Source of the DNA: Diphasiastrum complanatum
Lineage: Eukaryota; Streptophyta; Lycopodiopsida; Lycopodiales; Lycopodiaceae
Length of the DNA: 64,000 bases
Direction: 5' to 3'
NCBI GenBank assembly: GCA_029204225.1
Contig: CM055110.1
Coordinates: 3,690,863-3,754,862 of the forward strand
This document shows positions 32,331 through 43,570 of the stretch, piece after piece. Position numbers and translations under genes: made by a program. The notes under the pieces were generated by a model, which was not told where the DNA came from, searched no databases, and was given only the letters and a program-made list of their open reading frames with translations. Position 1 is the first letter of the stretch. The number at the start of each line of letters is the position of its first letter.

Positions 32331-33060
32331 TGCTAGAGGATTGCTAGACATTGTACATTTAGACATTTGTGGCCCGATGAAAAATCCTTCTTTGAAAGAT
32401 GCCAAGTATTTTATAACTTTTATTGATGAATTTTTCAGAAGGACTGGTGTATTTTATAAAGAGAAAAAAATCAAAAGCCTTTAACTGCTTCAGAATCTTC
32501 AAGCAATGTAGAAAAAGAGATTGGACGGACAATCAAGACTCTAAAGTCAGACAACCGTGGAGAATATATCTCTATCGAGTTTAAGGAGTACTGTCAAAGC
32601 CAAGGCATTGAGCAGCAATTCATCACTCCTTACAATCCTCAATCTAATGGCTTAGCCGAGAGGAAGAACCGTACTCTGGTTGAATCTGCCAAATGTATGC
32701 TAGCGCATGCATCGTTGCCCAAGAGATTCTAGGCTAAAGCTATCTCCACTACAGCTTACGTCCAGAACATATGTTTAACTAAGACCCTCTCAGGCAAGAC
32801 ATCCCATGAGGTGTGGACAGGCTGTAAGCCTTCTGTGAAGAACCTAAGAGTGTTTGGGTGCGTTGCCTATGCACAGATCCCAAGAGACACGAGGAAGAAA
32901 TTGGACTTCCAAGGTCTCAAGACCATCCTGATTGGATATACTTCAATTGATAATATATACAAGCTGTATGATCCTGATACCCAACAAATCTTGTATAGCC
33001 GGGATACAGCCTTTATCGAGGATTAGTTTGTCGACCTCAAAGGCAAGGATATTGCTTCAA
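32296..33060 (+). pseudogene. Copia integrase
   Basis: All three catalytic residues can be read: HLDICGP, LKSDNRGEYI, NGLAERKNRTL. Then HEVWTGCKPSVKNLRVFGCV, the usual integrase C-terminal region, and YDPDTQQILYSRDTAF. Broken by frameshifts near 32470-32510, a TAG at about 32729 (Trp position) and TAG at 33024-33026. Confidence 0.88.
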
Positions 33061-34132
33061 GAGAACCTTCATCACTTGCCAGTGACATGACAGTCCGAGC
33101 TTCTGGCTCAGGCGTGTCTAGTCTCGACCCACTTTGTGACAGTGAATCAGACGAAGATGTTGCTGCTACCCAGCAACAAGTCCCAGGAGTGGTTCATCAG
33201 TCGAATCCTCCCAGAAGATCAAGCCGAGTGCGCACGCAACCCACAAGGTATAATCCTGAGTCTGCATGTCTTTGGATACAGGAACCGACGATAGTCGAAG
33301 AGGCACTCAACCAACCAGACTCTGATCTTTGGAGAGAAGCTATGGACAGAGAGTATTCCTCTCTGATCAAGAACTAGACGTGGTCTTTAGTCGAAGCTCC
33401 TATTGGCTGCAATATCATTGATTGCAAATGGATTTTTAAGATCAAATACAATGCCAACGGAGCAATTGATCGAAGGAAGACAAGACTGGTAGCACGAGAA
33501 TTCACTCAGATCCCGAATGTCGACTATAGCGAGACTTTCAGTCTAGTAGTCAAACATTCGTCCATCCGAATGCTCCTATCTTATGCTGCAGCTGCCGACC
33601 TCGAGGTACATCAACTTGATGTACAAACAACTTATCTGAATGGAGTCATACAAGAAGATAACTACATGATCTAGCCCGAAGAATACGTTCTGGAAGGTAT
33701 GAAGAATCATGTTTGTAAACTTCACAAAACACTATACGGCTTGAAACAGTTTGCCAGAGTTTAGTTTCAGAGGATCAACACATTCCTCATCGAACAAGGA
33801 TTTACACCAAGCACTACTGATTGCAATGTCTATTCCAAGTTAGTGTAACAATCCTTCATTATCATCACCTTATACATGGATGATACATTGCTCTTCAGCA
33901 ACAATACCAATTTGGTCAAGGATTCCAAGCAGATGTTGTTTTCAAAGTTCGACATGACTGATCTGGACGAAGCTCACTTCTGTCTGGGCATTCAAATCTA
34001 CAAAGACAGAACGAAACGACTGATTTACATCACTCAAGAAAGGTATCTTTACAATATTCTTAACAGATACAATCTAATGAACTGTACATTAGCTCACTCA
34101 CTGATGGATCCAGGCCTGCATCTGTCAAAAGC
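33061..34132 (+). pseudogene. Copia reverse transcriptase, C-terminally truncated
   Basis: A linker rich in Ser and Arg (RRSSRVRTQPTRYNPES), then DLWREAMDREYSSLIKN, WIFKIKYNANGAIDRRKTRL, VAREFTQIPNVDYSETFS, HQLDVQTTYLNG, KTLYGLKQFARV and LYMDDTLLFS with both catalytic Asp. Ends in LMDPGLHLSKAF at about 34132. Stops at 33375, 33672, 33763 (all TAG) and 33847 (TAA). Confidence 0.88.
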
Positions 34133-34136
34133 TTTT

Positions 34137-35040
34137 TCTTGTACACCCATTTGCAGTCGACTACTTTTCTGTTTTTTGACAATGGCTCTAATGTCCATGC
34201 CTCATTTCGCCTCATCGACTCGATCTCTTCTGACATTGCCTATTTTCAGAATTCTCCCTCTGGACTCTGGATAGCTTCTTGGTATGTTGCTGGCTCTTCT
34301 GTGAAGCTACAATACTCGAACTACGTGTCTTCGCTCCATTGAAGATTGTCAGAATAGCAATCTAGAAGTCTTATTTGTCTTGTTGACCTTCGAGGTTCGT
34401 TTCGTCGCTACTCGAACATTTTTTGTTCATGGGTCGATCCTCTGTTTTTTTCTGCTCTGGAGTCCGGGTCCTGCATTCTGATTTGATGACTATCCTCGAT
34501 CTCCTTCTTGAATAGGCAGCAGTGTGAAGATCTCATGGCCTCTTTTGTCTTTCAGTCCAGGAAATGTGGACTTGTCAAACTTCACATCTCTGTTCGAAAC
34601 AACCTTCTTCGTGGTTAGATCGTAGAGTCTGTACACATGTGTTTCGTTCAAGTAGCCGACAAATGATTGTTTGCTCGAATTTGTCGTCGAGCTTGCTTCT
34701 CTTTTCCTTTGGAATGTGCTTGTATAATGCACATCCAAACACTCGTGCGTATGACATATCAAGCTTTTTGCCTGTCCACATCTCGTACGGTGTTTTATTC
34801 TCCAGCACTGTCATTGTAGATCTGTTTTGCAGGTGTACTACTGCAGCTATTGCCTCGTCCCAGAATTGGTCTGGCAATTGAGCCTGTGCCATCATGCATC
34901 TGGCTCCTTCGACTAGCGTTCTGTTTTTTCTTTCTACCACACCGTTGTATTCTGGTGTGTATGCAGGAGTGAACTGGTGTTCAATCCCCGAATTCTGTGC
35001 TTTTGTATTACCTCCATTGTCAGATCTAAGGATCTAAATC
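34137..35040 (-). pseudogene. Copia integrase C-terminal part and RT start
   Basis: 34940-34575 reads ERKNRTLVEGARCMMAQAQL (Glu of the DDE triad), NKTPYEMWTGKKLDMSYARV, FGCALYKHIPKEKRSKLDD. A shifted frame gives HVYRLYDLTTKKVVSNRDVKFD. The RT start AMSEEIESMRRNEAWTLEPL and KVVDCKWVYK is readable at 34250-34140. The element stops there. Confidence 0.82.
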
Positions 35041-35620
35041 CTTTTTGAGGTGTGTCGTTTTGCGAATGCCACGAACTTCTTGAAAGAATCAAATACTTCG
35101 GATTTCTTCTTCAAGTAGTAGATCGTTGTCATTCGGCTGTAATCATCTATGAACGTTAAAAAATATCTCGAACCTGAGAGCGTATCTTTTTTCATCGGTC
35201 CACACACATTAGAGTGGACAAGCTCAAGAACTTCCTTGGATCTTCTTCCTTCGTGTGTGAATGGATTTCGGTGTTGCTTGCCTTTCTGACAAGCTTCGCA
35301 GAACTCAGCCTCGGGCCTTGATATTTTGAGACCTATGACAATGTCCTTTCTGCTCATGTCGTGCAGGCTCCACATATTCAGATGATACATTCTCCTATGT
35401 CAGAGCCGATCTTCGTTTTCTGAAGCATTTAATATGCTATCAAAGTTGCTGATTATTTTAGCCCGGTAGAGGTTTTCTTCTCTGCATCCGACCATTAGCA
35501 ACTTGTTTGTCGTCTCCTCGATCATACGGCAAGTGTTGCCATCGAACAAAACTCGAATGCCTAGATCTGCCATTTTGGAGATAGATAACAGATCCTTTCT
35601 GAGTGAGGGCACCTAGAGTG
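35034..35620 (-). pseudogene. Copia pre-integrase and integrase core
   Basis: MPSLRKDLLSISKMADLGIR, then pre-integrase (MYHLNMWSLHDMSRKDIVIG; CEACQKGKQHRNPF) and integrase core ELVHSNVCGPMKK (first catalytic Asp is Asn) with FIDDYSRMTTIYYLKKKSEV. LRSDNGG with the second Asp follows after a frameshift near 35030. Confidence 0.85.
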
Positions 35621-35749
35621 CTCCTGGTAGTTCAGCTCTGCTTGGCCTGACAATGTTCGTAGTTGTAGAGAGCCGATGCCCTTGACATCATGTCTGCTTC
35701 CATCACCTAGAATCACCGCTCTGTCATTTTCGAGTTCGCAAAAGTTGAT

Positions 35750-36535
35750 CTAGATCTTCTTGTTGTAGGTTATGTGAGATGTTGCTCCTGAATCGATGAC
35801 CACATCGTAGTCATGTTCGGAGTAGCTTGTCGAAGCTTTGTTGAGTATCGTGAAAGCTTCGTCACCTCTTTCTGCATCTTCGGAAGATTCTGCAATGTTT
35901 GCTTTTTTAGCTTTGTTTTTTTTTTTTGGGTTGAATCTGCAGTCGCATGCAAAATGCCCTTTCTTCTTGCAGTGCATGCAAGGTATTGCTGGATTGAACC
36001 AGCATTTGTTGGCCGTATGGCCTGGTTTGTGGCAGTGATCGTAGGAAGAAGATTGTTGATTTGAGGACTTTCTCTTCTCGAATCTTGGCTTGTTTTTGTT
36101 CTTCTTCTTTCCTTTCGTGAAGAGAGCCTTCTCTTGATCACTGCTTCCTTCTCCTTCGTCTCTCATCAGTCTCTCATCAACGACAAGACTGACTGCTTTG
36201 TCGAATGTCATATCTAGTAGACTCAGTATGAGCATTCTCAGTGGCTGATAGGACGTCGGTAGAGATTTTATGAAGTACATCAGCTGCTGTGGTGCTGGGA
36301 CCTGGTGCTCCTGTCCTGATGCAGTGAGTTGTGTGAAGATCGTTCTGATCTTCTCAACGTGCTGATCCAACTGGTTGCCATCCCACCGTATGCATTGCGG
36401 CTGATTGTGAAGGTGCATGACTGAAGTTGCAGTCTTCACTTCATACTTCTGCTTTAATCTTTCCCATGCTGCATGGCTGCTTTTGCAGTCTTCAATCTGC
36501 ATGAGTAGATTCTCATCACTCGAAACTCAAAAACA
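35750..36535 (-). pseudogene. Copia gag with two zinc knuckles and protease site
   Basis: 250 codons open from 36502: HAAWERLKQKYEVKTA, WDGNQLDQHVEKIRTIFTQL, FDKAVSLVVDERLMRDEG. The two knuckles are DHCHKPGHTANKC (first Cys position changed) and CMHCKKKGHFACDC (complete). The protease is VIDSGATSHI with Asp intact. The start is internal: the related element at 49229 has about 90 residues upstream, lost here near 36510. Confidence 0.88.
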
Positions 36536-38270
36536 GATAATACAATTCATGATGGAATCAGAAAGCTGCAAACGCAAATGGGCAAAGCGTGAAGCTTTGG
36601 GATCCGTCTCTAGGATGGAGAGTTGATGGACATTGCATGGTTGGGAGTGATGTGGGCAAACACCATGACGGGTGTTTTGCTAATGGTCTACTGGAGGGAA
36701 CACTAATGGCGAGGACTTCATGGTGTGCTCATTTGGGAGTACAAGATGACATTACAATAGGAGGCCAGTCATTGGCATTGGCATCGATGGAGAGACATCT
36801 ACCATCATGGGCGTGGATAAGCTACTTATAGCTTTCAGTTGGATGTATTTGCAGGAGTCTAGGCTTGCACAGGTATTGGAATTTGTTTGGTTCATATCCA
36901 TAGGTGGTGGAATCAGGAAGCATAGAGAAAGTCACTCATAGCCATATGCCTCAGTACGATCAGAGAGACAGTAGTCTCAGGATCATGTGAGCGATGACTC
37001 AGGGATAGGCTTGCATTGGCATGGTGTCAGAGACATCAGATGAGCATAATATGTAGATGGCGGGTCCATTGGGGTGGTACTCAAGGAGATGCTATAGTTG
37101 CTCAAGCATGATAAGCTATTGTATGCATAGTGGATGTTCTTTAGCTGGTTCATTATATTTAGTGATCTAGGGATAGGTCAGGCCTACTTGGAGGTAGGTG
37201 GCATGGAGTGTACCTAGTGGTGGTACATATCCTGAGGGCATGGAGTGCATTACGGGCTGATGTGGATCCAATATGTCCATGGTTGTGAGCCGATATGAAT
37301 GGAGATGGTTGCTCAAGGAGTGACAATTGATACTTTGGTGAGTAATCAGGTGAGTTGCATGGTTGTATGCATGGTTGTGTCCAGGTTGGCATCACATGTT
37401 GTTTTCTATCCATCATTATTTGGTAAGCAATATGCAGTTGTTTGGTTAGATCCAGTTGGAGTCTAGTTGCACTACAGATGGACATATTTTTTGGGAGCTA
37501 TCAGTGGATATTGGATACTTGGTGATCAGATGGTACAAGGTACAAGGTTCTGGAGCTATCCTACCTGATATGTTATGGATCATGGGTGAGTTTCTCATCA
37601 TGACAGTGGAACTAGAGTGCATCCTGAAAGTTGTATATACTTATACCAGAAAACTAAAAAAAGAAGGCTCAAATTTTTAAGCAGAAAATCAAAATTCAGA
37701 AATCAGATTTTCTCGATACCATATCGACTCGACTCGACTCGTATTTTCCAAGTTAATCTCGTAATTTTTTGAGTCATTGTACATTATGAATCAGTCTTGA
37801 AATTTCTCGAGTCATTGTATATTCCGAGTCAGTCTTGTAATTTCTTGAGTCATTTTATATTCTTCGATATTGTCGATCAGAAAAATCTAATCCCCCGACG
37901 TGATGTTGATAAGCTGTCTAATTTGTACATGCATTTACAGTTACAATGATGGTTGTAATAAATGTGGTAGATAGATTTTAATGCTTACAAGGTACTGATC
38001 AATTGTAATAAGAAGATGTAGATATTATTCAATATAGCAATTCTGTAGCAAGTGTTATTACAATCAACGATCAACCAGTTGAAGACAATTTTTGCTTCAA
38101 GCCATTGTACTCAATTTTCAATCAATCAAAGTGCAATTTTGTCTACACTACTATTTTGTTCTATTGTGCATTGTTACTGATTATTCATCTTGATTATTTG
38201 CTGCTAACTGATGTGTTTTCGATCTGCAACCATCCATTGCTTAAACTTCCACTGCTATTCTGCAATTTTT
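36536..38270. other. Unassigned region, possibly copia LTR/leader at its right end
   Basis: No domain found. 36590-37640 is G/T-rich on the plus strand without long frames. 37690-37880 has repeated ctcgagtcattgta/tattc phrases (three copies, about 37770-37860). The last few hundred bases before 38276 are probably the LTR of the copia remnant that follows. Confidence 0.4.
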
Positions 38271-38275
38271 CGATT

Positions 38276-38386
38276 TGGTATCAGCGATCTGTTTTTATCA
38301 GAACCCATTCTTGATAACTCATCGCTTCCAAAGTGGTATCAGAGTTCATCTATGATCAATCCCATGATTTCCAACATGGTATCAGA
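38276..38386 (+). other. Three PBS-like sites in 111 bp
   Basis: TGGTATCAG at 38276, 38334 and 38377. Only the third is preceded by CCAACA, the LTR end seen beside other copia PBSs here (30552, 49163), so it is the likely functional one. Confidence 0.65.
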
Positions 38387-38517
38387 ATGGGTGGTTCAGT
38401 AATCTACATTTCTATTGCAGGTCTTGTTTCTACCAAGACTTAGTTTCAGCAGGCATGCCAGCCAACAGTTTTCCAATATCGTTGTTTTTACCAACGATCT
38501 CGCTCACTACACCAGAA

Positions 38518-39655
38518 TGGATCCATCTTCTAGTTCATCTCTAATTTAAAAACTTGATGGAGAGAACTACCATATCTAGAAATTCAAAATGAGAGTCGTA
38601 CTCCTTGCCAAAGAACTGTGGGACATAGTTGATGGCACAGAAGTCAAACCAGAAGGTGATGCAGCCATCATCACTAAATGGAAACAATGAGATGGCAAGG
38701 CATTTTCCTTGATCACACTCAATATAACATGAAGTGAATGGAACTGGAGTGTTGTAGCTCAGCACCAATGGTAGAGATAGAAGACTAGCGATGTCTTGTA
38801 TGTGCCTACATTGCAGAAAGATCTGCTATCAGTTACAAGGATAGCAGATACAAGCATGCATGTAACATTTACAAATAAAACATGCAATGTGATTGATGCC
38901 AGCACCAGTACATTAGTCACTCAGGAAAGACGCAGAGGCAACCTATATCATCTGAAGTACACCTACCGACAGAGCATATTCATCAAGTCCATGAGTCGAT
39001 GGACTTACTATGGCATAGGAGACTATGCCATATGAACCCAATGACATTGTACAAAGCAAGCCAGCATGGAACATTCACTTGAGTTATCATCAAGGATGCA
39101 AGCAGTTTGACATCATGTGATGCATGCATCAAAGGCAAGATGTCTTGTACACCCTTCACCAAGGATTCCTTCAGAGCAATAGAGCTCTTGGAGTTGGTAC
39201 ACTTTGACATTTGTGGACCCTTTGATGTGGGCTCTATGGGAGGATCAAGATACTACATCACCTTCATCGATGATTTTAGTAAGTTTGTTGTTGCTTACTT
39301 CATCCACAACAAATCTGAAGGACTTGATAAATTTACAGAATATGTAAATTGGGCTAAGAAGTAGACAAAGAAGAAAGTCAAGCAGATCAGAACCGACAAA
39401 TGTGGAGAATACATCTCCAACCGGTTTGCTAATTTTTGTAGCAACCAAGGAATCCTTCACAAGAAGACAACAACCTACACACCACAACACAATGATGTTG
39501 CTAAGAGGAAAAACAAGACTCTCATGGAAGCTTCAAGGTGCATGATGGCCTATTCTAAGGCATCAATAACACTATGGGCTGAAGTAGTAGTTACAGTTGT
39601 CTACCTGCAAAACAGGACAAGCAAATCAGACGTTTTACACTACTCCACATGAAGT
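38518..39655 (+). pseudogene. Ty1/copia gag-integrase remnant
   Basis: Gag start MDPSSSSSL at 38518 with stops (TAA, TAG, TGA), reading KLDGENYHI, KFKMRVVLLAKELWDIVDG. A deletion near 38780 jumps to the end of protease (YVPTLQKDLLSVTRIADTSM). Pre-integrase remnants and CDACIKGKMSCTPF follow, then integrase: ELVHFDICGPFDV (Asp), FIDDFSKFVVAYFI, and after TAG 39362 IRTDKCGEYI (Asp) and a Glu-region variant DVAKRKNKTL, where the Glu reads as Lys. Ends at about 39650; RT is missing. Confidence 0.85.
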
Positions 39656-40480
39656 GTGGTGGTGTCATGTGTCAAATCCCAAACTAATAGCAATAACAAT
39701 GAGAGTAAAGCTAATAGCAAGAAGAGAACAAGACAATCATGATAATATGTCAATAGAAGGCTAGAAACAATATTGAGATCTCAATGGAATCACATTAGTA
39801 ATGGAAAGAAGAGTACAAGCTGTGAACATGAGAATTGATTCATGTGGATAGGGCACGTGAGACCTAGCAATGAAGATCCCTATGGCTCACATTTACAAGG
39901 AGGAAGCTAGAAGCTCTCACTTGCAAATGAGCCAAAAGTTTCACAAATTGATGTCTCTTGCCTAGTTATGGACAATGCTCTTACTTAACTAAACATAACT
40001 ATCTTGAATGATAGTTAGCCCTTGTTAAGTATTATTTAGTTTACATTGGGCCCTTGTTGGCCTATTATCCTTATTAATAAAGTCAAGTGGAGGAGCAAGC
40101 TCAAGACCCGAGGACTCCAAGAAGAACCATGAGTATCAAGATGGAGTCATCAAGGCTCAATCATGTGGATCAAGCAAGGCAAGTTATTTTGGCAACATTG
40201 TGTATGTACTTACTTTTTTAATTGATGTATCTTCAAGTGCACAAAATCCCTTGGAATCCATGGCTTGGCATGATGTTTAGTTTTGAAGTGTGGTACATGT
40301 ATTTAGACACATATATGGAACATCTTGTAAGGGATCCTTTAAGAGGTGGTGAAAGATCCTTCATGGACATCTTTCTTCATTGGAGTCTCAAAAGTTCCTT
40401 GTTTGTAGCTGGTTTTTAAGACACTTCTAAGGCATTCATTCATCTGGCAAGAGAGTTGTAAATATATCAAGCTAAATTTG
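39656..40480 (+). other. Unassigned region before an LTR
   Basis: No recognisable coding domain. Probably degraded 3' sequence of a copia element, because it leads into a PPT and LTR start at 40481-40487. Confidence 0.35.
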
Positions 40481-41050
40481 AGGAGGTGTGAAGAATTGCC
40501 AAAAATTGGCAAATCTAGCTTGATCAAAAACCATGAAGAATAATGTACATTCTGTACATAATTGGGTTCCACACATGTATGGCCAAAATGCCATGTGGCA
40601 ATCCACTCCTAATGTAGGTTAGGTCAAGTCAGGAGAGTTGTTCATGTCTATTTGGTAGCCTTCCCTACTTGATAGGACCTACACTTAAGTTTAAGATAAA
40701 AATTTGACCAATTAGCTACCTACCAAGCATAACTCTAGGATCTAGGCTAGGGTATCATTTTAGGGCAAGAAGAGAGAGTTAACCTCTTTATTAAATGCTG
40801 GAAATCCACCCAACTTCAAGAAGGAAGCCGAATTTGCTATGTATTCCAATCTCCCATAGTGAGAAGATAGAAACTTTTTGGAGCTCTTTGGCAATCTCAA
40901 GCTACTCCACCATGTACATTGAGTTTTTGTGATCCAAATGCAACCAAATCGATTTCTACTTGTTTCTCAGCTTGAAGGCCCCATACTATAGTCTGTAGTA
41001 CACACGTGTGGGCTCATATTTCAATGTTGATCAATGCTTTTGATTGTTAA
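40481..41050 (+). repeat. Copia LTR-like sequence with PPT
   Basis: AGGAGG (40481-40486), then TGTGAAGAATTGCCAAAAATTGGC, which has the same TGTGAAGA start as 20476. Contains acacacgtgtggg at about 41000, the G-box palindrome seen in the LTR at 7779-8496. Right end not resolved. Confidence 0.45.
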
Positions 41051-41640
41051 TGCTTGTTGTTTGTCAATTTGCCAATCTAAATCAACTTTTTGATGACTAG
41101 TTTTTTGATAGATTGTTAAGCAAGCATTCAATCACTCTTGTGGATCTTTTGTAGATCCATTTATGGTCATAAAGTACAATACTTTCACATGCAATGCTTT
41201 TGCAAATCACTTATATCTTCTGATGATAAGTTTTCTTTTCTGATAACACCAATGAGTGTGTCAAAGTTCTTCCACACTTGTGCCCTTTGCATTCGGGTAC
41301 TTTCCCTATTCTCAAAATCTTGTGTTGCCAAAACAATATCTTTTCAAATTCCATGAATGACCCTGGATTCTTTGGAAGTGTGAGTGGATAAGAATCTCCT
41401 TGCTTTGGCACCTCCAATTGATGGCTTATTAGGAACATTTCTTGACTTTTCAAACAGTTTGCCACTTTTTTCAATTATGATTTTCTTTATGTAGTCCTGC
41501 TTTTGAAAGAACTTCTTCCAACTTTTGATAGCTGGTTTAGCCAGAGACTCTGGTTTTGTATTTCAAGCAAATAGAATGTGAAGATAAATAAGTTGCTCAG
41601 TCACACGTACCTTAGCATGCAATGTGCATATATGAACATA
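41051..41640. other. Unassigned region
   Basis: Short minus-strand frame 41474-41211 (KILRIGKVPECKGHKCGRTL) with no recognised domain. No LTR or PBS seen. Confidence 0.35.
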
Positions 41641-41643
41641 TTT

Positions 41644-41901
41644 CTATGGAATTGGCAGAATCCTTTTCAAATTTGAATCTTCTGCTTCTCGTCCCAAATT
41701 CATATCATAGCAATCCTTCATGCAATAAATACAAAGATGCTTTGATGTTGCCCCATGAGAGACATTATACATACATTTCAGTGTTTTCAAATCACCTGCA
41801 AGGTGCCATTGAATTTGAAAACATCCATGATTTTCCATTGTAAGTTGCTGACCCTCCAAATGTCCCTTTATAATTTTGCCATAATATGTACGTGAAAACA
41901 T
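41644..41901 (-). pseudogene. Short Cys/His-containing ORF fragment, family uncertain
   Basis: 85 codons: GCFQIQWHLAGDLKTLKCMY, then HGATSKHLCIYCMKDCYD. The GDLK-x-L ... C-x2-C layout recalls segments of some DDE-type DNA transposases and related proteins, but the stretch is too short for an assignment. It ends about 55 bp from the foldback element at 41957. Confidence 0.25.
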
Positions 41902-41956
41902 CCATGAGAGAATTTTATGATCCTATTTTAAAACCTGTAGAAAGTAACTGCTCCAC

Positions 41957-42751
41957 CCGTACGGCCAAAAAATCAAAAAAAAAAAAAAAAAAAAAACCTT
42001 TGCACAATGGCATTATGTAGGGGAAGGCCCGAAGCCCTCGGGCCTTCCATACTGGTCGGGGCCTGCCCCAGCAAGGAAGGCCCTTAGGTAGGGCCTCCCC
42101 CCCCCCACAAAGACCTACTCTCTCGTGCTAGCTTGCACAAGGAAGTGAAAGGACTCCATAAACTCGCACCCGCTTTTTTCCCTCGCGTTCTTTCTTCCTA
42201 CTAGTACGACCCCATCTCTACGTGTACGCCCCCTCGCGCTCTCTCCTCCCTCCCTTTCCGCTTCGTGGTAGTACTCCCTCCATATCTTCCTACGACCTAC
42301 TCCTCCCCATCTTCCTTTCTCTTTCCTCCCTCTTCTTGTGCCAGCGGCGCCAGCCAGCACACGCTCCTCTCAATAGAAGATTTCTCGAATATTCTTTATG
42401 AATATTCCTTTCTTCCCCTCTCTCTTTGTGAACTGAGCCCCTACCCTGCAGATATTCTCAAAATATTATGTAAGAATTATTTTAGAATATTCTTCTCCTC
42501 CTCTCATGTTTGTGCTCAAGGAATAAAAAATTTCAGCCTTAAAAAAAAAAATTCATGGTTACCAAAATCTTTTAAGTGGGGGAGAAGACCCTGCCTAAGG
42601 GCCTTCTTTGCTGGGAGGGCCCTTGCCCGAGGGCGGGAGCCCGAGGGCAGGCCCCAACCCCAGCAAGGAAGGCCCGAGGGCTTCATGCCTTCCCCTACGA
42701 AATGCCATTGTGCGAAGCTTTTTTTTTTTTTTTGGATTTTTGGCCATACGG
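41957..42751. mobile_element. Foldback / long-TIR non-autonomous DNA element
   Basis: Left arm 41957-42108 and right arm 42576-42751 are inverted copies. Both begin CCGTA(C/T)GGCCAAAAA, then poly-A, a TTCGCACAATGGCATT-like core, TAGGGGAAGGC and a GC-rich block of ggccttc/gcccgaggg units. The arms enclose 467 bp of CT-rich non-coding DNA. A second copy of the right tip, GGCCATACGGTA, lies 48 bp further out (42790). No transposase is encoded. No target duplication was identified, so the superfamily is unknown. Confidence 0.7.
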
Positions 42752-42879
42752 TACGGTAATACACGTGGACAAGTTGTTTTTTTTTTTGGGGCCATACGGT
42801 ACATTTGGAATTGATGCTTCAACAATTTATATGGGCAACTGCAAATTTTATATTTCGAGACAAGAGTCCATTTTTTAGA

Positions 42880-43465
42880 TCAATTAGATCAAAAAATCAC
42901 AACCACCTATGATTGAGGTATTGACAAATTTGAAGAAATATATTTGCTCAAGAATATGCCCAGAGATATGCTTCATCGTATGACAGAGTGTCAATATTCA
43001 TGACGACTATTTCACATGGAACATTTACATACGAACAACAATTCATGACTACCATTGTTTATGACAGAATTGTAATTTTCTTCATCAAATTGGTCAAACA
43101 ACATGGATTGGTAGTTACAACAGAAGAGCTGGATGCAAGACAAAACCAAGAATATAAGGGAATCAAATAAGTATTGGAGTTGGTATGATGTTGAGGAACA
43201 GACAAAAGAGGATATTACGGTAATACATTCTGTTCATTTCATATAGATTGGTTACCAACAAGCAATATGGTGCTTCATCAACTTCTCATCATTTTTCCTT
43301 CATGGGAACAAGAATTACAATATGAAGCTATCAAAATGGATTTAATTCGACAGCTTTGGATTTGTAATGAGGCAATAATTTTTTGGACAACACATCCTCA
43401 ATTATGGCTACTTAACCAAGGCGATCAAGCTAATCAGACAAGCGCCTTCATTTTTTAGGACAAAA
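42880..43465 (+). pseudogene. Unrecognised ORF fragments
   Basis: Plus frames 42988-43170 (FIKLVKQHGLVVTTEELDAR) and 43267-43458 (HQLLIIFPSWEQELQYEAIK; LWLLNQGDQANQTSAF) could belong to one broken protein. No family recognised. They lie between the foldback element and a copia gag. Confidence 0.2.
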
Positions 43466-43570
43466 AAATATAAATAACTGTCAAGTACTATTAGTACATC
43501 CATGCCTATACATGCAAGATAATATCCAATGTAAGCTTTGTAGGCCCAAAAGGAGCTATTAGCCTTAAGA

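Larger units (their letters stand above)
29573..34132 (+). mobile_element. Ty1/copia retrotransposon, long but 3'-truncated
   Basis: LTR (about 29573-30552), PBS (30553), gag, protease, integrase and RT on the plus strand. It stops within the RT end at about 34132, against an oppositely oriented copia element. RNase H and 3' LTR are absent. Broken mostly by TAG codons. Confidence 0.8.
34137..36535 (-). mobile_element. Ty1/copia retrotransposon fragment, minus strand
   Basis: Gag, protease, pre-integrase, integrase and the first part of RT, reading leftward and truncated at 34137 against the plus-strand copia. Same subfamily as the element at 48461-51651: the gag phrases ATSVMHLHNQ, SSGQEHQVPAPQQLMYF and SEHDYDVVIDS are shared with few changes. 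Confidence 0.85.

Noticed and set aside
35813-36064. Plus-strand frames of 66-83 codons with hydrophobic residues
   Set aside because: They are antisense to the copia gag zinc-knuckle region at 35750-36502.
42265-42878. Several overlapping frames of 70-160 codons across the GC-rich block
   Set aside because: All lie inside the foldback element and its poly-A/T tracts, in all frames on both strands; compositional artefacts.
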